A DNA stretch of 15,440 nt from Dictyocoela muelleri (GCA_016256075.1 SDVU01000312.1:1-15440); one strand, 5' to 3'. Counted from the first letter of the stretch, positions 1 through 7,488 are shown. Notes: generated by a model not told the origin, from the letters alone. Program-made: numbers and translations.

Positions 1-70
1 TGTTTGATTTTTACGATCCATTGATTTTTACGAGCCTTTTTTAAAAAACAGGGTCGTAAAAATCAAACCC
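1..70. repeat. Short inverted-repeat block, possible end of a degenerate DNA transposon
   Basis: Bases 1-19 (TGTTTGATTTTTACGATCC) are repeated in inverted orientation at 51-69 with 17 of 19 matches. A third copy of the TTGATTTTTACG core lies in direct orientation at 21-36. The right-hand copy is followed by CCTACTGTA. Read on the minus strand this gives TACAGTAGGG, a TA plus CAGT form common at mariner/Tc1-type ends. The partner end would lie left of the window. No coding sequence is associated. The repeat is seen directly; assignment to a transposon end is inference. Confidence 0.4.
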
Positions 71-169
71 TACTGTACTTATATTTACAAAATGTAAAAT
101 TAAAGTAAACAATACAAATTTTCATTATTAAAATTAATTTTATGAAAATAAATGTTAAAAAAAACTTTA

Positions 170-240
170 GGTCTTATAGGCGAATAGTAGTTCGAAAATA
201 GATTAGCAAATATGAGAGGGTTCGAACCCCGATGCAACGA
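170..240 (+). repeat. tRNA-like A-box/B-box pair (possible SINE head or tRNA relic)
   Basis: TAGGCGAATAG at 177-187 fits the pol III A-box consensus at 10 of 11 positions. GGTTCGAACCC at 219-229 fits the B-box at 10 of 11. The spacing of 31 bases is what a tRNA would give. A functional tRNA is unlikely: with the boxes in register, the acceptor strands (170-176 and 233-239) do not pair and no clear anticodon stem forms. A tRNA-derived SINE head or decayed tRNA is the likeliest reading, but the boxes alone could be chance. Confidence 0.3.
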
Positions 241-901
241 AAATTTAATAAAATTTTAATATTTATAAAAATCGACATATAATGAAAATCATATATAAAA
301 AAAATGTTAAAATGTTAAAGTTCTCGCAGTGGGCATAGGTCTCGCTCTGCGCGCATGACATAATATGAAGATTATACATAATAGACTTTGAAAACCATTC
401 AAATAAGACTATGAGGATTTTTTTATAAATGTAGTCACTGTAAAAAACATTAAAACTGTCATAAATACTATTTATACTGCATAAAAAAAGATAAAATGAA
501 AATCTCATTTACAGTTATGCCTCATATTAGATTAATAATGACATAAAATATCACACTAAAACAAATTATTGTTAAATAAGGATGTGATAACTTTACAGGT
601 AAGCAATAGTGTATATTTTAAATATAATATAGAATGTAGTACTCTTAAGTCTGAAAACTGAAAAAAAGGGAACAAAAGTGTTCATATTAAAGCGGATTCA
701 CTGTATTAACGAAAATTATATTATAAAATTGAAGAAAGAAATTTAAACTGGAAAAATTTATAATATTTTTTGCCTGCTAATATGATTTTTACAGTTAATA
801 AAAACTAAAAATTTAAAATGCCGGCCACCCTTATAACTAAATCTTAACCTATATGCTTTTTACCAAATTCATATTTGTGATTTAAATTTAAGTGAGGAGT
901 T
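241..901. other. Gene-free AT-rich DNA
   Basis: No convincing coding sequence was found on either strand. A GC-richer pocket at about 322-357 contains the short pair CGCAG/CTGCG, but it has no partner elsewhere that I can see. At 679-708 a stretch reading GTTCATATTAAAGCGGATTC followed by ACTGTATTA closely matches 1420-1448 (see the tandem array there). Confidence 0.5.
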
Positions 902-1042
902 TTAATATTTCTGAAATCCGTCTTATTATTTCGTGAATCCGTCTAATTAATTTGTTAAATGTCTCATTATTTCATGAATGGGCTCGTTTTTTTGTGAATT
1001 AGTCTCATTATTTCGGGAACCCGGCACATCATTTTAGGAATT
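902..1042 (+). repeat. Degenerate 21-bp minisatellite, about 6 copies
   Basis: Successive units of 20-21 bp can be lined up by eye around GTCTCATTATTTCGTGAATCC, for example at 919-939, 961-981 and 1002-1022. Intermediate units are more diverged (GTCTAATTAATTTGTTAAAT; GCTCGTTTTTTTGTGAATTA). Units vary at several positions, so the array is not freshly amplified. It encodes no open frame of note. Confidence 0.7.
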
Positions 1043-1340
1043 CTTTGTATTGTTATAAATGCAATATTATGTTTTGAAACTATCTTTATCTAACTTACAT
1101 TTCTATTTTCATATTGGTAAAGGACAATTTTTTGTTTTATTTCAAGACTTTTATTTTTTATTTTTTTGAATGAAGTCGTTTTTATTTTTTTTATTTTCTT
1201 TGTTTAATTTAATGCGTCGTTTTTTTGAAATATAAGACTATAAAGAATTTATTATAAAATGTTTAATTTCTGTGTTCGCGTCAAAGTTAAAGTATCATTT
1301 TTTATTAATGAATTTATAATATAATTTTTTAAAAAAAACC
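1043..1340. other. AT-rich DNA with no recognised feature
   Basis: This stretch is mostly T-runs and low-complexity sequence. No open frame above background, RNA gene or repeat beyond simple A/T tracts was identified. Confidence 0.5.
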
Positions 1341-1448
1341 ATGTTCATATTTAAGGGTGTTCATATTTAAGGGGTTCATATCTAAGAGTTTCATATTTAA
1401 AGGTGTTCATATTGGAGGGTGTTCATATTTAAGGTGATTCACTGTATT
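1341..1448 (+). repeat. Degenerate 15-17-bp minisatellite ending in a motif shared with 679-708
   Basis: About six tandem units follow the pattern GTTCATATTTAAGGGT, starting near 1343 and ending near 1435. The last unit runs into GATTCACTGTATTT at 1436-1449. The same junction occurs as a single unit at 679-708. Read on the minus strand the junction gives TACAGTGAATC, which resembles the outer end of a Tc1/mariner-type element. The array may therefore have grown from the subterminal part of such an element; that is inference. Confidence 0.65.
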
Positions 1449-1449
1449 T

Positions 1450-1782
1450 TATTTTGATTTTATGTGTTTGTAATCCAAACATTTTGTTATTACAAAAAAA
1501 CATTGGAAAAAAGATATTAAAAATTTTATAACTATAGCAAAAGGTGTATTCAAAAATATTTAAAAAAATATATTTTTAATCAAATTCATATCTTAAATTA
1601 ATTTATTACCCTTTTATTTCTCGTAATATCATTTAATTTCAGCCTTATAAAAATAACTCTGAATAAATTTTTTATTTTCTTAAATAATATAAATTACCAT
1701 TTATTTTAAAAAATATGAAAAACTCTATTTGACAAATTAAGAATCAAAACAAAATCGATATAAAAAAAGGAAACAGGAAAAT
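1450..1782. other. 3' flank of the reductase gene, AT-rich
   Basis: This stretch lies downstream of the minus-strand reductase stop codon. No second gene, RNA gene or clear termination structure was found. T- and A-runs are abundant, so a simple T-tract terminator or polyadenylation site cannot be singled out. Confidence 0.4.
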
Positions 1783-2652
1783 CTATTTTTTACTATTTAA
1801 ATATTTCAATATATAATTTCCAGTATTTATACTATCAAAATAAACATCACTTAGATTACCTCTCCCTAATTTAGCCCATCCAACTGACAAAAGTGGTTTT
1901 TTAAAACCATTATACTGACTCAAATCAGGTTTTTCATATCCGATTGCTGAAATTATATGATCAAAATCTTTTTCAAATCTGTTAGTTTTCAATTTCAATT
2001 TGTCATTGTTTTTTTCTATTGACAAGGGAATTGTATTGAAATGTAATTTTATATTAGTCGGTACATCATTATCAATTAATTCATATCTTCGTCGGTATTT
2101 TCGAGGTAAAAATTTTCTAAAATACGAAAAAATTTTATCAATCATTGAAAAATAAATTTTTATACCTAATTTGGCCACTTTTGCTAATTCAGAATTGCTA
2201 AATGTTGAATTAAAAATATATCTTTTAGTTATTGCAGTTATTGAATTATACCCCTTAAGGTTTCTTATTATATCCATTGCAACATTTCCCATCCCGATTA
2301 TACAAATATCACCTTTCAATGGTTTATAATTTTTAACAATTTCTGACGATGGTATAGCTAAATTTCCGCCTGGAATATTCAATTTTCTTTCCACGCCTCC
2401 TGTTGCTAAAACATAAAAATCATAATTTGTAGATTTTAGATTTTCAATATTTTTTTCTGAATTGTAAAAAATTTTTAAATTTTCATTTGGTTTTAGTTCA
2501 CGGTTTCTTTTGATTTCTGGAGAAAATGATGTTCTTTTTAGACCAAAAGGTTCTGATTCCTTTTCAAAAATATGAACTAAACAATTTCTTTGGGCAAGAA
2601 ATTTTCCTAAATATACCCCTGCTGGTCCAGCACCGACTATGCAAACTTTCAT
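1783..2652 (-). CDS. ARH1: NADPH:adrenodoxin/ferredoxin reductase, Arh1/FDXR type (mitosomal Fe-S assembly)
   Basis: This is a 289-residue open frame with a complete dinucleotide-binding layout. The N-terminal FAD site is IVGAGPAGVYLG (residues 5-16, G7-x-G9-x-x-G12). ATGG lies at 83-86. The NADP site IIGMGNVAMDIIR (118-130) matches the GxGNVAxD signature of adrenodoxin reductases. SAIGY is at 235-239, and a C-terminal GWAKLGRGNL (258-267) corresponds to the family's GWxKxGPxG loop. In this family the enzyme passes electrons from NADPH through FAD to a [2Fe-2S] ferredoxin; in microsporidia that serves mitosomal Fe-S cluster assembly. At 289 residues it is far shorter than fungal and animal relatives (roughly 450-490), as expected for reduced microsporidian proteins. 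No obvious N-terminal presequence is visible. CCC directly precedes the ATG and supports this start. Assignment to the family is firm; mitosomal location is inferred. Confidence 0.9.
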   Translation of the reverse strand: MKVCIVGAGPAGVYLGKFLAQRNCLVHIFEKESEPFGLKRTSFSPEIKRNRELKPNENLKIFYNSEKNIENLKSTNYDFYVLATGGVERKLNIPGGNLAIPSSEIVKNYKPLKGDICIIGMGNVAMDIIRNLKGYNSITAITKRYIFNSTFSNSELAKVAKLGIKIYFSMIDKIFSYFRKFLPRKYRRRYELIDNDVPTNIKLHFNTIPLSIEKNNDKLKLKTNRFEKDFDHIISAIGYEKPDLSQYNGFKKPLLSVGWAKLGRGNLSDVYFDSINTGNYILKYLNSKK

Positions 2653-2655
2653 GGG
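2653..2655 (-). promoter_or_regulatory. CCC start-site motif of the reductase gene
   Basis: Read on the minus strand, the sequence is AATTAGCCCATG, so CCC lies directly against the start codon. A CCC- or GGG-like motif a few bases upstream of the ATG is a described hallmark of microsporidian genes. It is conspicuous here because the flank is almost pure A/T. Confidence 0.65.
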
Positions 2656-2970
2656 CTAATTAGGATTATTTTTAATCGTAAGAAAAAAATTCAGTAAATT
2701 TTTATAAAAAAATTAAAGTGTTTATTAAAAAATATTTCAAAAAATATTGATTAAAACGTGTAAATCAAATTGATGGTTATTGTTTTAATTAAATATTTTT
2801 TTTGAAATTAATTAAATATTTTAATTATTAGTTTTATATCATCTTCTTTGTAAAATGTTTTTTTATTATCATTTAAAGAATAAAAAATAATAAAAGCAAT
2901 GATAGTGTTTTTCAAAATATTTTTAATTAAATTATTTAAAATTTCATTGAAAAGTTGCAAAAACCTTTTC
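2656..2970. other. 5' flank of the reductase gene, AT-rich
   Basis: The flank is about 80 percent or more A/T by eye. It contains many A/T runs that could act as TATA-like elements, but none stands out. No divergent gene starts here. Confidence 0.4.
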
Positions 2971-2974
2971 TAAT

Positions 2975-3287
2975 ATATTACTATATATATATATTATTTG
3001 CTGACAATATCTATAGCTGCCAACCCGGAGAGTTGTCTCCAACCTTGATCTTTAGACGTTTGGTTCTTGGTGTTCATTATTACGTTCTTCCTAGGTACCA
3101 GAAGCCCAGCTTTATACTCGATTCTTGTTTTATCAATGACTTAGCAGGATACAGGTAATTGGTGGATTCTCATGAATTATAATTTTACACTACTTATTTG
3201 GCGAGATGCGTCGTTGCACTCATACCACACCTAGGAGAGTCCCTTCAGCTTCATTGTCATTTTAGACCAAGTCTTAATCAACTATAC
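2975..3287 (-). repeat. Interspersed repeat copy A, main part (split by the hAT at 3288)
   Basis: The reverse complement of this segment aligns along its length with 7066-7372 (copy B). Shared blocks include GATTAA(G/T)ACTTGGTCT near the hAT junction, a GTATCC..CT(A/G)AGT(C/T)ATTGATA block in the middle, and CTAAAGA..TGGTT or TAGGTT, ACAACTCTCCGG and TATAGAT(A/G)TTGT at the far end. Copy A continues on the other side of the hAT at 7489. The family is unassigned. A tRNA-like A-box (TGGTATAGTTG on the minus strand) suggests a SINE. Alternatively TG...CA-like ends could fit a solo LTR of about 300 bp. No coding content is evident. Confidence 0.75.
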
Positions 3288-3358
3288 CAGTGATTTCTAA
3301 TCTTTTTTTGCGGCACAGGAATTTTTGCGCAAAAACGGACATTTGCGCAAAATTTATT

Positions 3359-4078
3359 AAAAATATTTTTAGACCCTTATTTCACTAATATTATGATGAT
3401 AAAAATTTATTTATTTATCATTGAAAAAAAAATATTTTTAAAAATTTAAAAACCACGAGATTAAAAAGATTTTGCGTTGTTTAGACTAGATTAAAAAGAT
3501 AATTTCTGCTGCTAATAATAATGTGAGGCTTATATTGTCGTAACTCAATATTATTGAAACGACAAGATTTGAGATCCAGGTGGTTTATTGATTATTAACC
3601 AATAACAAATATAAGAGACCTCTCCTTTATAAAAGGAGTAAAACTATAAAAGAAGGTTTAAATTAAATAAAGAGGATGTTTAACAAAAAGAATTTTATTA
3701 ATTCTTCTAATTTTCAAGCCGGAAATTCTACCCAGAAATCCGCCCTTGAAAAATATCTTAAAATACGCCTTTTTCCTCCGGATCGTGACAATATAGAATT
3801 TAAAATCTCGAATGTAACAATCCAAACATATATTAATTCTTATCATTAATAAAAAAAGACCAAGAGATTATCTATTTTCAAAAGAATTACGCAGAGAATT
3901 TTTAGATTTAATTTTGAATTCAAAAAAATTAAAAACTGATAAATAATATTTCAAAATGAATGAAATATTTCAAATTAAATTTTATTTGAGGAATATCCTT
4001 TTTAGGCTAGTTTAAATGAATATTTTTTCGCTTTTTTGATTTTTTGGGGATAATAAATATTTTATTAATTTTTTTTCT
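3359..4078. other. Interior of the hAT element, no recognised transposase
   Basis: This stretch contains a 7-bp stem hairpin with a TATA-like centre (CTCCTTTATAAAAGGAG, 3622-3638). That is followed by a 57-codon open frame at 3676-3849 and a further 30-codon stretch without stops at about 3850-3950. A tract beginning TGTGAGGC at 3522 could be an inserted LTR-like fragment, but no second boundary or duplication was found. Content remains unassigned. Confidence 0.35.
3676..3849 (+). CDS. Short open frame of unknown function (57 codons)
   Basis: It opens with MFNKKNFINSSNFQ and ends in TYINSYH. The composition is protein-like, with mixed charged and aromatic residues and fewer K/N/I runs than random AT-rich frames. 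A TATA-bearing hairpin lies about 40 bases upstream. No domain or family was recognised. There is no CCC motif before the ATG, unlike the other starts in this window. It could be a fragment of the hAT element, part of another inserted element or chance. Confidence 0.2.
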   Translation: MFNKKNFINSSNFQAGNSTQKSALEKYLKIRLFPPDRDNIEFKISNVTIQTYINSYH

Positions 4079-4210
4079 AATTTTTGCGCAAATGTCTGCT
4101 TTTGCGCTTGCGCGCAAAAACTATTTTTTTGCTACAGACCAGACAAAAGTGTAAAAAAAATTCGTGGATCGGTCCAAGCATAAAAAAATCGCGGACCGTC
4201 AAATTATATG

Positions 4211-4218
4211 CAATTATT
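4211..4218 (+). repeat. Left 8-bp target duplication of the Merlin element
   Basis: CAATTATT occurs here and again, identically, at 6863-6870. Merlin transposases are known to duplicate 8-9 bp. The match sets the element's outer boundaries. Confidence 0.8.
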
Positions 4219-4280
4219 ATGTCTACTGTATAAAATGCTTATTTTTATTAAATGTGCATTTTATACAGTAAAGCACATTT
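4219..4280 (+). repeat. Left Merlin TIR, self-complementary
   Basis: Within this TIR, TACTGTATAAAATGC (4224-4238) is followed 17 bases later by its exact reverse complement GCATTTTATACAGTA (4256-4270). The terminal repeat can therefore fold into a 15-bp hairpin on its own. Confidence 0.85.
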
Positions 4281-4315
4281 TTGAGAAATATAAATTTTAA
4301 TTAGTAAATATTCCT

Positions 4316-4319
4316 CCCC
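4316..4319 (+). promoter_or_regulatory. CCCC motif before the Merlin transposase start
   Basis: CCCC is followed by one A and the ATG at 4321. This matches the CCC-type start signal seen at the host reductase. Confidence 0.5.
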
Positions 4320-4662
4320 AATGGAAAACGAATTTTTTTGATTTTTTGGCCAATTCAGATATATTTTTCAAAGAAGAAAGCGCGTGGGATTTTATGATTG
4401 CTATTGGGCTTTTAAGAGCAGAGATAATTTGTTGTTCTTGTTTATCTCTTATGCGTATCATAAAAAGTACTAGAAGCATAAGCGGATATCTATACAGATG
4501 CCGGGGTATTATTGTAGCAAAACAAAATCTCTAATAAAAGAAATAAACCAAGGTCTTCCGAAAATACCATTATCAAAATTTCTTTTAACAGCCTATACTA
4601 TTCCTTAAAGACAACAGATTATCAGGCCGTTATTATGTGTTCAATTTCAGAAAAAACATATA

Positions 4663-4855
4663 CAGTGAGCGCAAAAAAATTTCGATTTTTACAAACACGC
4701 CAATTTAATTAAAAGTAACACAATTTTTTGATACGATTGTTATTTTATCATGACTTCATATTTTTTTTAATAATGTTTGTCTTTTACAGAGGAATTTTAA
4801 ACTAGTGTGAATAAAATTTTGGAATTTTAAAACAAAAAAAAATTCGATTTTTTAT
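4663..4855 (+). repeat. Left IR/DR arm of the Tc1 element
   Basis: The outer direct repeat is at 4672-4690 and the inner one (AAAAATTCGATTTTTTAT) at 4837-4854, about 165 bases apart. In Sleeping Beauty-type elements both are transposase-binding sites. Confidence 0.75.
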
Positions 4856-4923
4856 CAAAAAATTTGGCTAGCCTCGCAAATGTGAGATGGTATAATAATA
4901 TTAGAAAAAAATTTGTAAAATTA

Positions 4924-4926
4924 CCC
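4924..4926 (+). promoter_or_regulatory. CCC motif before the Tc1 transposase start
   Basis: TTACCCTTAAAATG places CCC six to eight bases before the ATG at 4932. This is compatible with the microsporidian start signal. Confidence 0.4.
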
Positions 4927-4931
4927 TTAAA

Positions 4932-5938
4932 ATGATTTCAGAGGATAAAAAAATTGAAATAATAAGCCACTTTCTTTCAGGCAAAAAGGTTCTAAAATAT
5001 CTAAACTAATGGGCATATACCAGGTACAATCTATCCGATTCTTAAAAAGTTTACATTATCACAAAGTATTGCACGTAAAAGTGGTTCTGGCAGCAAGAGA
5101 AGTCTCGATTTTAGAGAAATCAAAAAACTCATGTGTGACATTGATAAAAATTCTGACATGAGTTCAATAGATCTACACCGAAAATGCAAGGATATTATTG
5201 GAAAAAATGTTTAACCGGGTACTATAAGAAATTATTTAAAAGAAAATGGATTTTTTTTCAGGAAAATATACTAATAAACCACTTTTATCAAAAAAGAATA
5301 TGGCGATAAGAAAGGAAATCTGTGAAAAATGGCTATTTAAAGGAAGCAACTTTTGGAAGAATGTGATTTTTAGTGATGAAACAAAGATTGATCTGTTTAA
5401 AATCCACTAACAAGAAGAAGGCGTGGAAAAAGAAAGGATATAAATAACCAAAAATATATAAAACCTACTGTCAAATTTGGCGGGGTAAATGTAATGTTTT
5501 GGAGATGTTTCGGCGAAGAAGGTGTAGGTAACCTGGTCGTTATTGATGGTAAAATGGATAGGTATCAATATGTGTCAATATTAGCAGATAATATTTTACC
5601 TTCTGCAAGTAAATTAAATATTGATAACTTCATTTTCCTAAAAGACAACGATCCAAAGCACACAAGTGCATTAACGAGATCATATTTTATAAATAATACC
5701 ATAGATGTTGTAGAATAGCCTTCTCAAAGTCTCGATCTTAATCCAATTGAACATTTATGGGCTTATGTCAAGTCAAAATTGAGTGGAAAAAATTATAAAA
5801 AACGAGAAGAATTAATTGAAGAAGTGATGTTTATTTGGAATAATATACCTAAAACATTATGTAAAAAAACTAGTAGATTCTATGAAGAATAGAATTAGAG
5901 AGTGCATTGGCAACAACGGAGGGCATACAAGCTATTAA
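4932..5938 (+). pseudogene. Tc1-family transposase (DD34E type), inactivated
   Basis: The frame starts MISEDKKIEIISHFLSGKK. The N-terminal HTH continues in a shifted frame as KGSKISKLMGIYQVQSI. The GRPR-like linker reads RKSGSGSKRSL (about 5071-5103). The catalytic core holds FSDETKIDLF (first D, about 5369-5398), VKFGGVNVMFWRCFG, LKDNDPKHTS (second D, 5638-5667) and SLDLNPIEHLWAYVK (third residue E, about 5728-5772). The C-terminus SMKNRIRECIGNNGGHTSY ends at 5938. Lesions seen: frame changes near 4985, 5060, 5250, 5405, 5450 and in the A-run at 5863-5869; stops include a TAA near 5211 and a TAG at 5716-5718 where relatives have W. Insect and crustacean Tc1 elements share this architecture, so horizontal acquisition from a host is possible but untested. 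Confidence 0.88.
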
Positions 5939-6130
5939 ATTAAAAAATCGAATTTTTTTTGTTTATTTATTATTATTTTCAACAAAAACTCACATGTAAC
6001 AATTGCATAATTAAAATTTTATATTCATTTACGTTAATTAAATTTTTATTATATAAATACAGTTATTTTTTTCTAAATATAAGCTCTTAGGACCTCATAA
6101 TAAAAAATCGAAATTTTTTTGTGCTGACTG
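5939..6130 (-). repeat. Right IR/DR arm of the Tc1 element
   Basis: The inner direct repeat is at 5941-5960 (AAAAATCGAATTTTTTTT), two bases after the transposase stop. The outer repeat is at 6103-6121. Their spacing mirrors that of the left arm. Confidence 0.75.
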
Positions 6131-6800
6131 TAAATATTATTGAAAGATATATTTATTATGTCTTTAGGAAACAGATATAATAATTTTGAGATACTTGGAG
6201 GTGATCGTGAGATTTTTCAGATTGATGAAACCGCTTTTTGTCGTAGACGCACAATTTATAATAAAACTTATGAAGCCACTTTCATAAGAGGAACTGAGTG
6301 GGTTATAGTATTAATATCAGAATCTAGTGGAAATGTAAGAATGAAACTTTTAGAAGATAGAACTGCGGATATTATACATCAGTTTTTATTGAAAATCTTC
6401 TTCCCGGATCAATAATCAAATCTGATAGTTTTTCATAATATCCATCAGCCATAGAAAGAGCTGGTTGTCAACATCGTTTTGTAAATCACAATCGAGGGTT
6501 TGTTTCTGAAGATGTAGTGCAACGAATACTATCGAATCTGTCTTGTCGCATCTAAAGACTGAAATTAAGAGTCGAAGAGGTGTAAGATACGATAAACTTC
6601 ATGATTTTATCTATAAATTCGTGATTTTTAAAGTCTTATTGAAGAAAAAAACAAAAAAGAACTGTATGGTTTTTTCTTTAAATTAATAAAAAGTTTTGCT
6701 CCTTAAATGATTTAAGTAAATATTTATTTTCAATAGTTCTAAATTTTTATTCTTCAATATAGCACCCATGATTTTTTTAAAATTTGCATTTTATAGACCT

Positions 6801-6862
6801 AAATGTGCTTTATTGTATAAAATGCACATTTAATAAAAATGTGCATTATATACAGTACACCC
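6801..6862 (-). repeat. Right Merlin TIR, self-complementary
   Basis: This is the inverted partner of 4219-4280. It is also a hairpin on its own: TATTGTATAAAATGCACATTT (one base longer than its stem core) faces AAATGTGCATTATATACAGTA across a five-base loop. Confidence 0.85.
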
Positions 6863-6870
6863 CAATTATT
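6863..6870 (+). repeat. Right 8-bp target duplication of the Merlin element
   Basis: This CAATTATT is identical to 4211-4218. Confidence 0.8.
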
Positions 6871-6915
6871 TATATATCAAAATTGAACCAAAGCTTTCCT
6901 TAAAATCGTAAAATC

Positions 6916-6988
6916 GTGATATTAGAGGGTGGTTAACACTCTTGAATGTAAAAATCATGCATTGGGTTGTAATCCCACTGACTTCACT
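6916..6988 (+). repeat. tRNA-like sequence, 73 bases, decayed
   Basis: The acceptor strands GTGATAT (6916-6922) and ACTTCAC (6981-6987) pair at five of seven positions. GAG/CTC can form a D-stem around GGTGGTTAACA. TGAATG/CATGCA can form an anticodon stem with one mismatch and a seven-base TAAAAAT loop. TGGG TTGTAAT CCCA forms the T-arm, with a B-box-like GGTTGTAATCC. The loop lacks the invariant U33, and two acceptor pairs are broken. A pseudogene or tRNA-derived SINE head is therefore more likely than a working tRNA. It lies inside the hAT right arm, just before repeat copy B. Confidence 0.4.
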
Positions 6989-7019
6989 AAATAAATAAAT
7001 ATGGTAGACATTAGGCGAT

Positions 7020-7372
7020 CAATAATTATATAACTATAGTATTAGTATATAGTTGTTATAGTGTGATATGGATGATTAATACTTGGTCTGATATAAAAAC
7101 AAAGCAGAAGAGACTCATGTAGCTGTGAGGAGGACTGCAGTGACATATATTTACAAAAATAAGCGAAAATGAAAAGACAGAAACAACCTCTATTTACTCG
7201 TATCCAACTGAGTTATTGATAGTATGAAAATAATTTATACACCTGAGCGGCTGTGTAACTTTTGAGTGGCGTATTACGTGAACACGGAAAATCTAAAGAC
7301 TATGGTAGGTTACAACTCTCCGGTCAGACAAGTATAGATGTTGTTAACATGTATATGAATATATATAGTTTA
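7020..7372 (+). repeat. Interspersed repeat copy B, uninterrupted
   Basis: This copy is homologous to copy A read on the minus strand (7540-7489, then 3287-2975). The shared left edge ATAGTATTA(A/G)TATATAGTTGTT is at 7036-7057. GTGTGATATGGATGATTAATACTTGG spans, without interruption, the point where copy A is split by the hAT. Similarity continues to about ATATATATAGTTTATCATAAA at the right. Pairwise divergence looks substantial, so both are old. No coding frame is present. It could be a SINE or a solo LTR; I could not decide. Confidence 0.7.
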
Positions 7373-7380
7373 TCATAAAC

Positions 7381-7480
7381 CGACAAATTTTTTTTGTCGA
7401 AACGGCAAAATTTTCACTGAAACAGCAAAAAATTAACCACGGACCGGCACCGGCCCGCAGAACGAGGGTGCCGACAACTG
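7381..7480 (-). repeat. Right terminal arm of the hAT element
   Basis: It contains a palindrome CGACAAATTTTTTTTGTCG at 7381-7399, then the GC-rich CGGACCGGCACCGGCCCGCAG at 7440-7460 and the terminal GGGTGCCGACAACTG (7466-7480). GGACCGG-type subterminal motifs and an ACTG tip are typical of Charlie-like hAT elements. Confidence 0.55.
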
Positions 7481-7488
7481 AGCTATAC

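Larger units (their letters stand above)
4663..6130 (+). mobile_element. Tc1/mariner transposon with IR/DR arms, inserted in Merlin
   Basis: The ends are CAGTGAGCGCAAAAAAATTT at 4663 and the inverted CAGTCAGCACAAAAAAATTT at 6130, followed inward by CGATTTTT on both sides. They are flanked by TA at 4661-4662 and 6131-6132, the Tc1/mariner target duplication. The total of 1468 bp fits the superfamily. Each arm is about 190 bp, with an outer and an inner copy of an AAAAATTCGATTTTT-type direct repeat. This is the IR/DR organisation known from Sleeping Beauty-like elements. Confidence 0.9.
4321..6686 (+). pseudogene. Merlin transposase, broken and split by the Tc1 insertion
   Basis: The frame starts MENEFF at 4321, directly after CCCCA. 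The N-terminal zinc ribbon is visible as CCSC (4429-4440) and YLYRC, with the fourth cysteine (YYCSK) in a shifted frame near 4506. IPLSKFLLTAY (about 4569-4602) matches the segment before the catalytic core. After the Tc1 insertion comes the ISXO2-like DDE domain: FQIDETAF holds the first D (6215-6238), EDRTAD is at 6353-6370, LLPGSIIKSDSF carries the second D near 6430, and NTIESVLSHLKTEI the E near 6525. Lesions seen: a frame change in the T-run at 4332-4338, another near 4505, a TAA near 4606, a frame change near 6395, an in-frame TAA at about 6436 and a frame change before 6520. The frame ends at 6684-6686. Confidence 0.85.
4219..6862 (+). mobile_element. Merlin (IS1016/ISXO2-type) DNA transposon, split by a Tc1/mariner element
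   Basis: Terminal inverted repeats of 62 bp (4219-4280 and 6801-6862) match apart from a handful of bases. They are flanked by a perfect 8-bp duplication (CAATTATT). Removing the Tc1 copy at 4663-6130 and its duplicated TA leaves about 1.17 kb, normal for Merlin. Between the ends are pieces of one transposase: a zinc ribbon before the insertion and the complete DDE region after it. The reading frame is broken several times, so the copy is inactive. Confidence 0.85.
3288..7480. mobile_element. hAT element with Charlie-like ends, carrying nested insertions
   Basis: The left end begins CAGTGATTTCTAATC at 3288 and reaches TGCGGCACAGG, the typical opening of Charlie-like hAT elements. The right end, read inward on the minus strand, begins CAGTTGTCGGCACCC and reaches TGCGGGCCGG; TGCGG occurs at the same offset (bases 22-26) from both tips. 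The tips are flanked by an 8-bp duplication, AACTATAC (3280-3287) and AGCTATAC (7481-7488), with 7 of 8 matching, which is the length hAT elements make. Subterminal GCGCAAA repeats at 3328-3358 recur inverted at 4084-4118, and GGACCGG-type motifs lie near 4168-4200 and 7441-7457. No hAT transposase is recognisable, so this is probably a non-autonomous or decayed copy. Removing the Merlin insertion leaves about 1.5 kb. Confidence 0.65.

Noticed and set aside
170-240. Functional tRNA gene
   Set aside because: A- and B-boxes are good, but the acceptor and anticodon stems do not pair.
263-508. 81-codon minus-strand frame (MRFSFYLFLC...)
   Set aside because: Hydrophobic, K/I/F/Y-rich composition typical of AT-rich noise, no domain, no CCC motif before the start.
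2955-3158. 67-codon plus-strand frame
   Set aside because: Lies in interspersed repeat copy A and is not conserved in copy B.
3658-3846. 62-codon minus-strand frame
   Set aside because: Opposite strand of a short plus-strand frame in the hAT interior; no family resemblance.
3522-3850. A solo LTR beginning TGTGAGGC
   Set aside because: TG start and a TATA-like hairpin are suggestive, but no CA end with a matching duplication was found.
4297-4479. 60-codon minus-strand frame
   Set aside because: Antisense shadow of the Merlin zinc-ribbon region.
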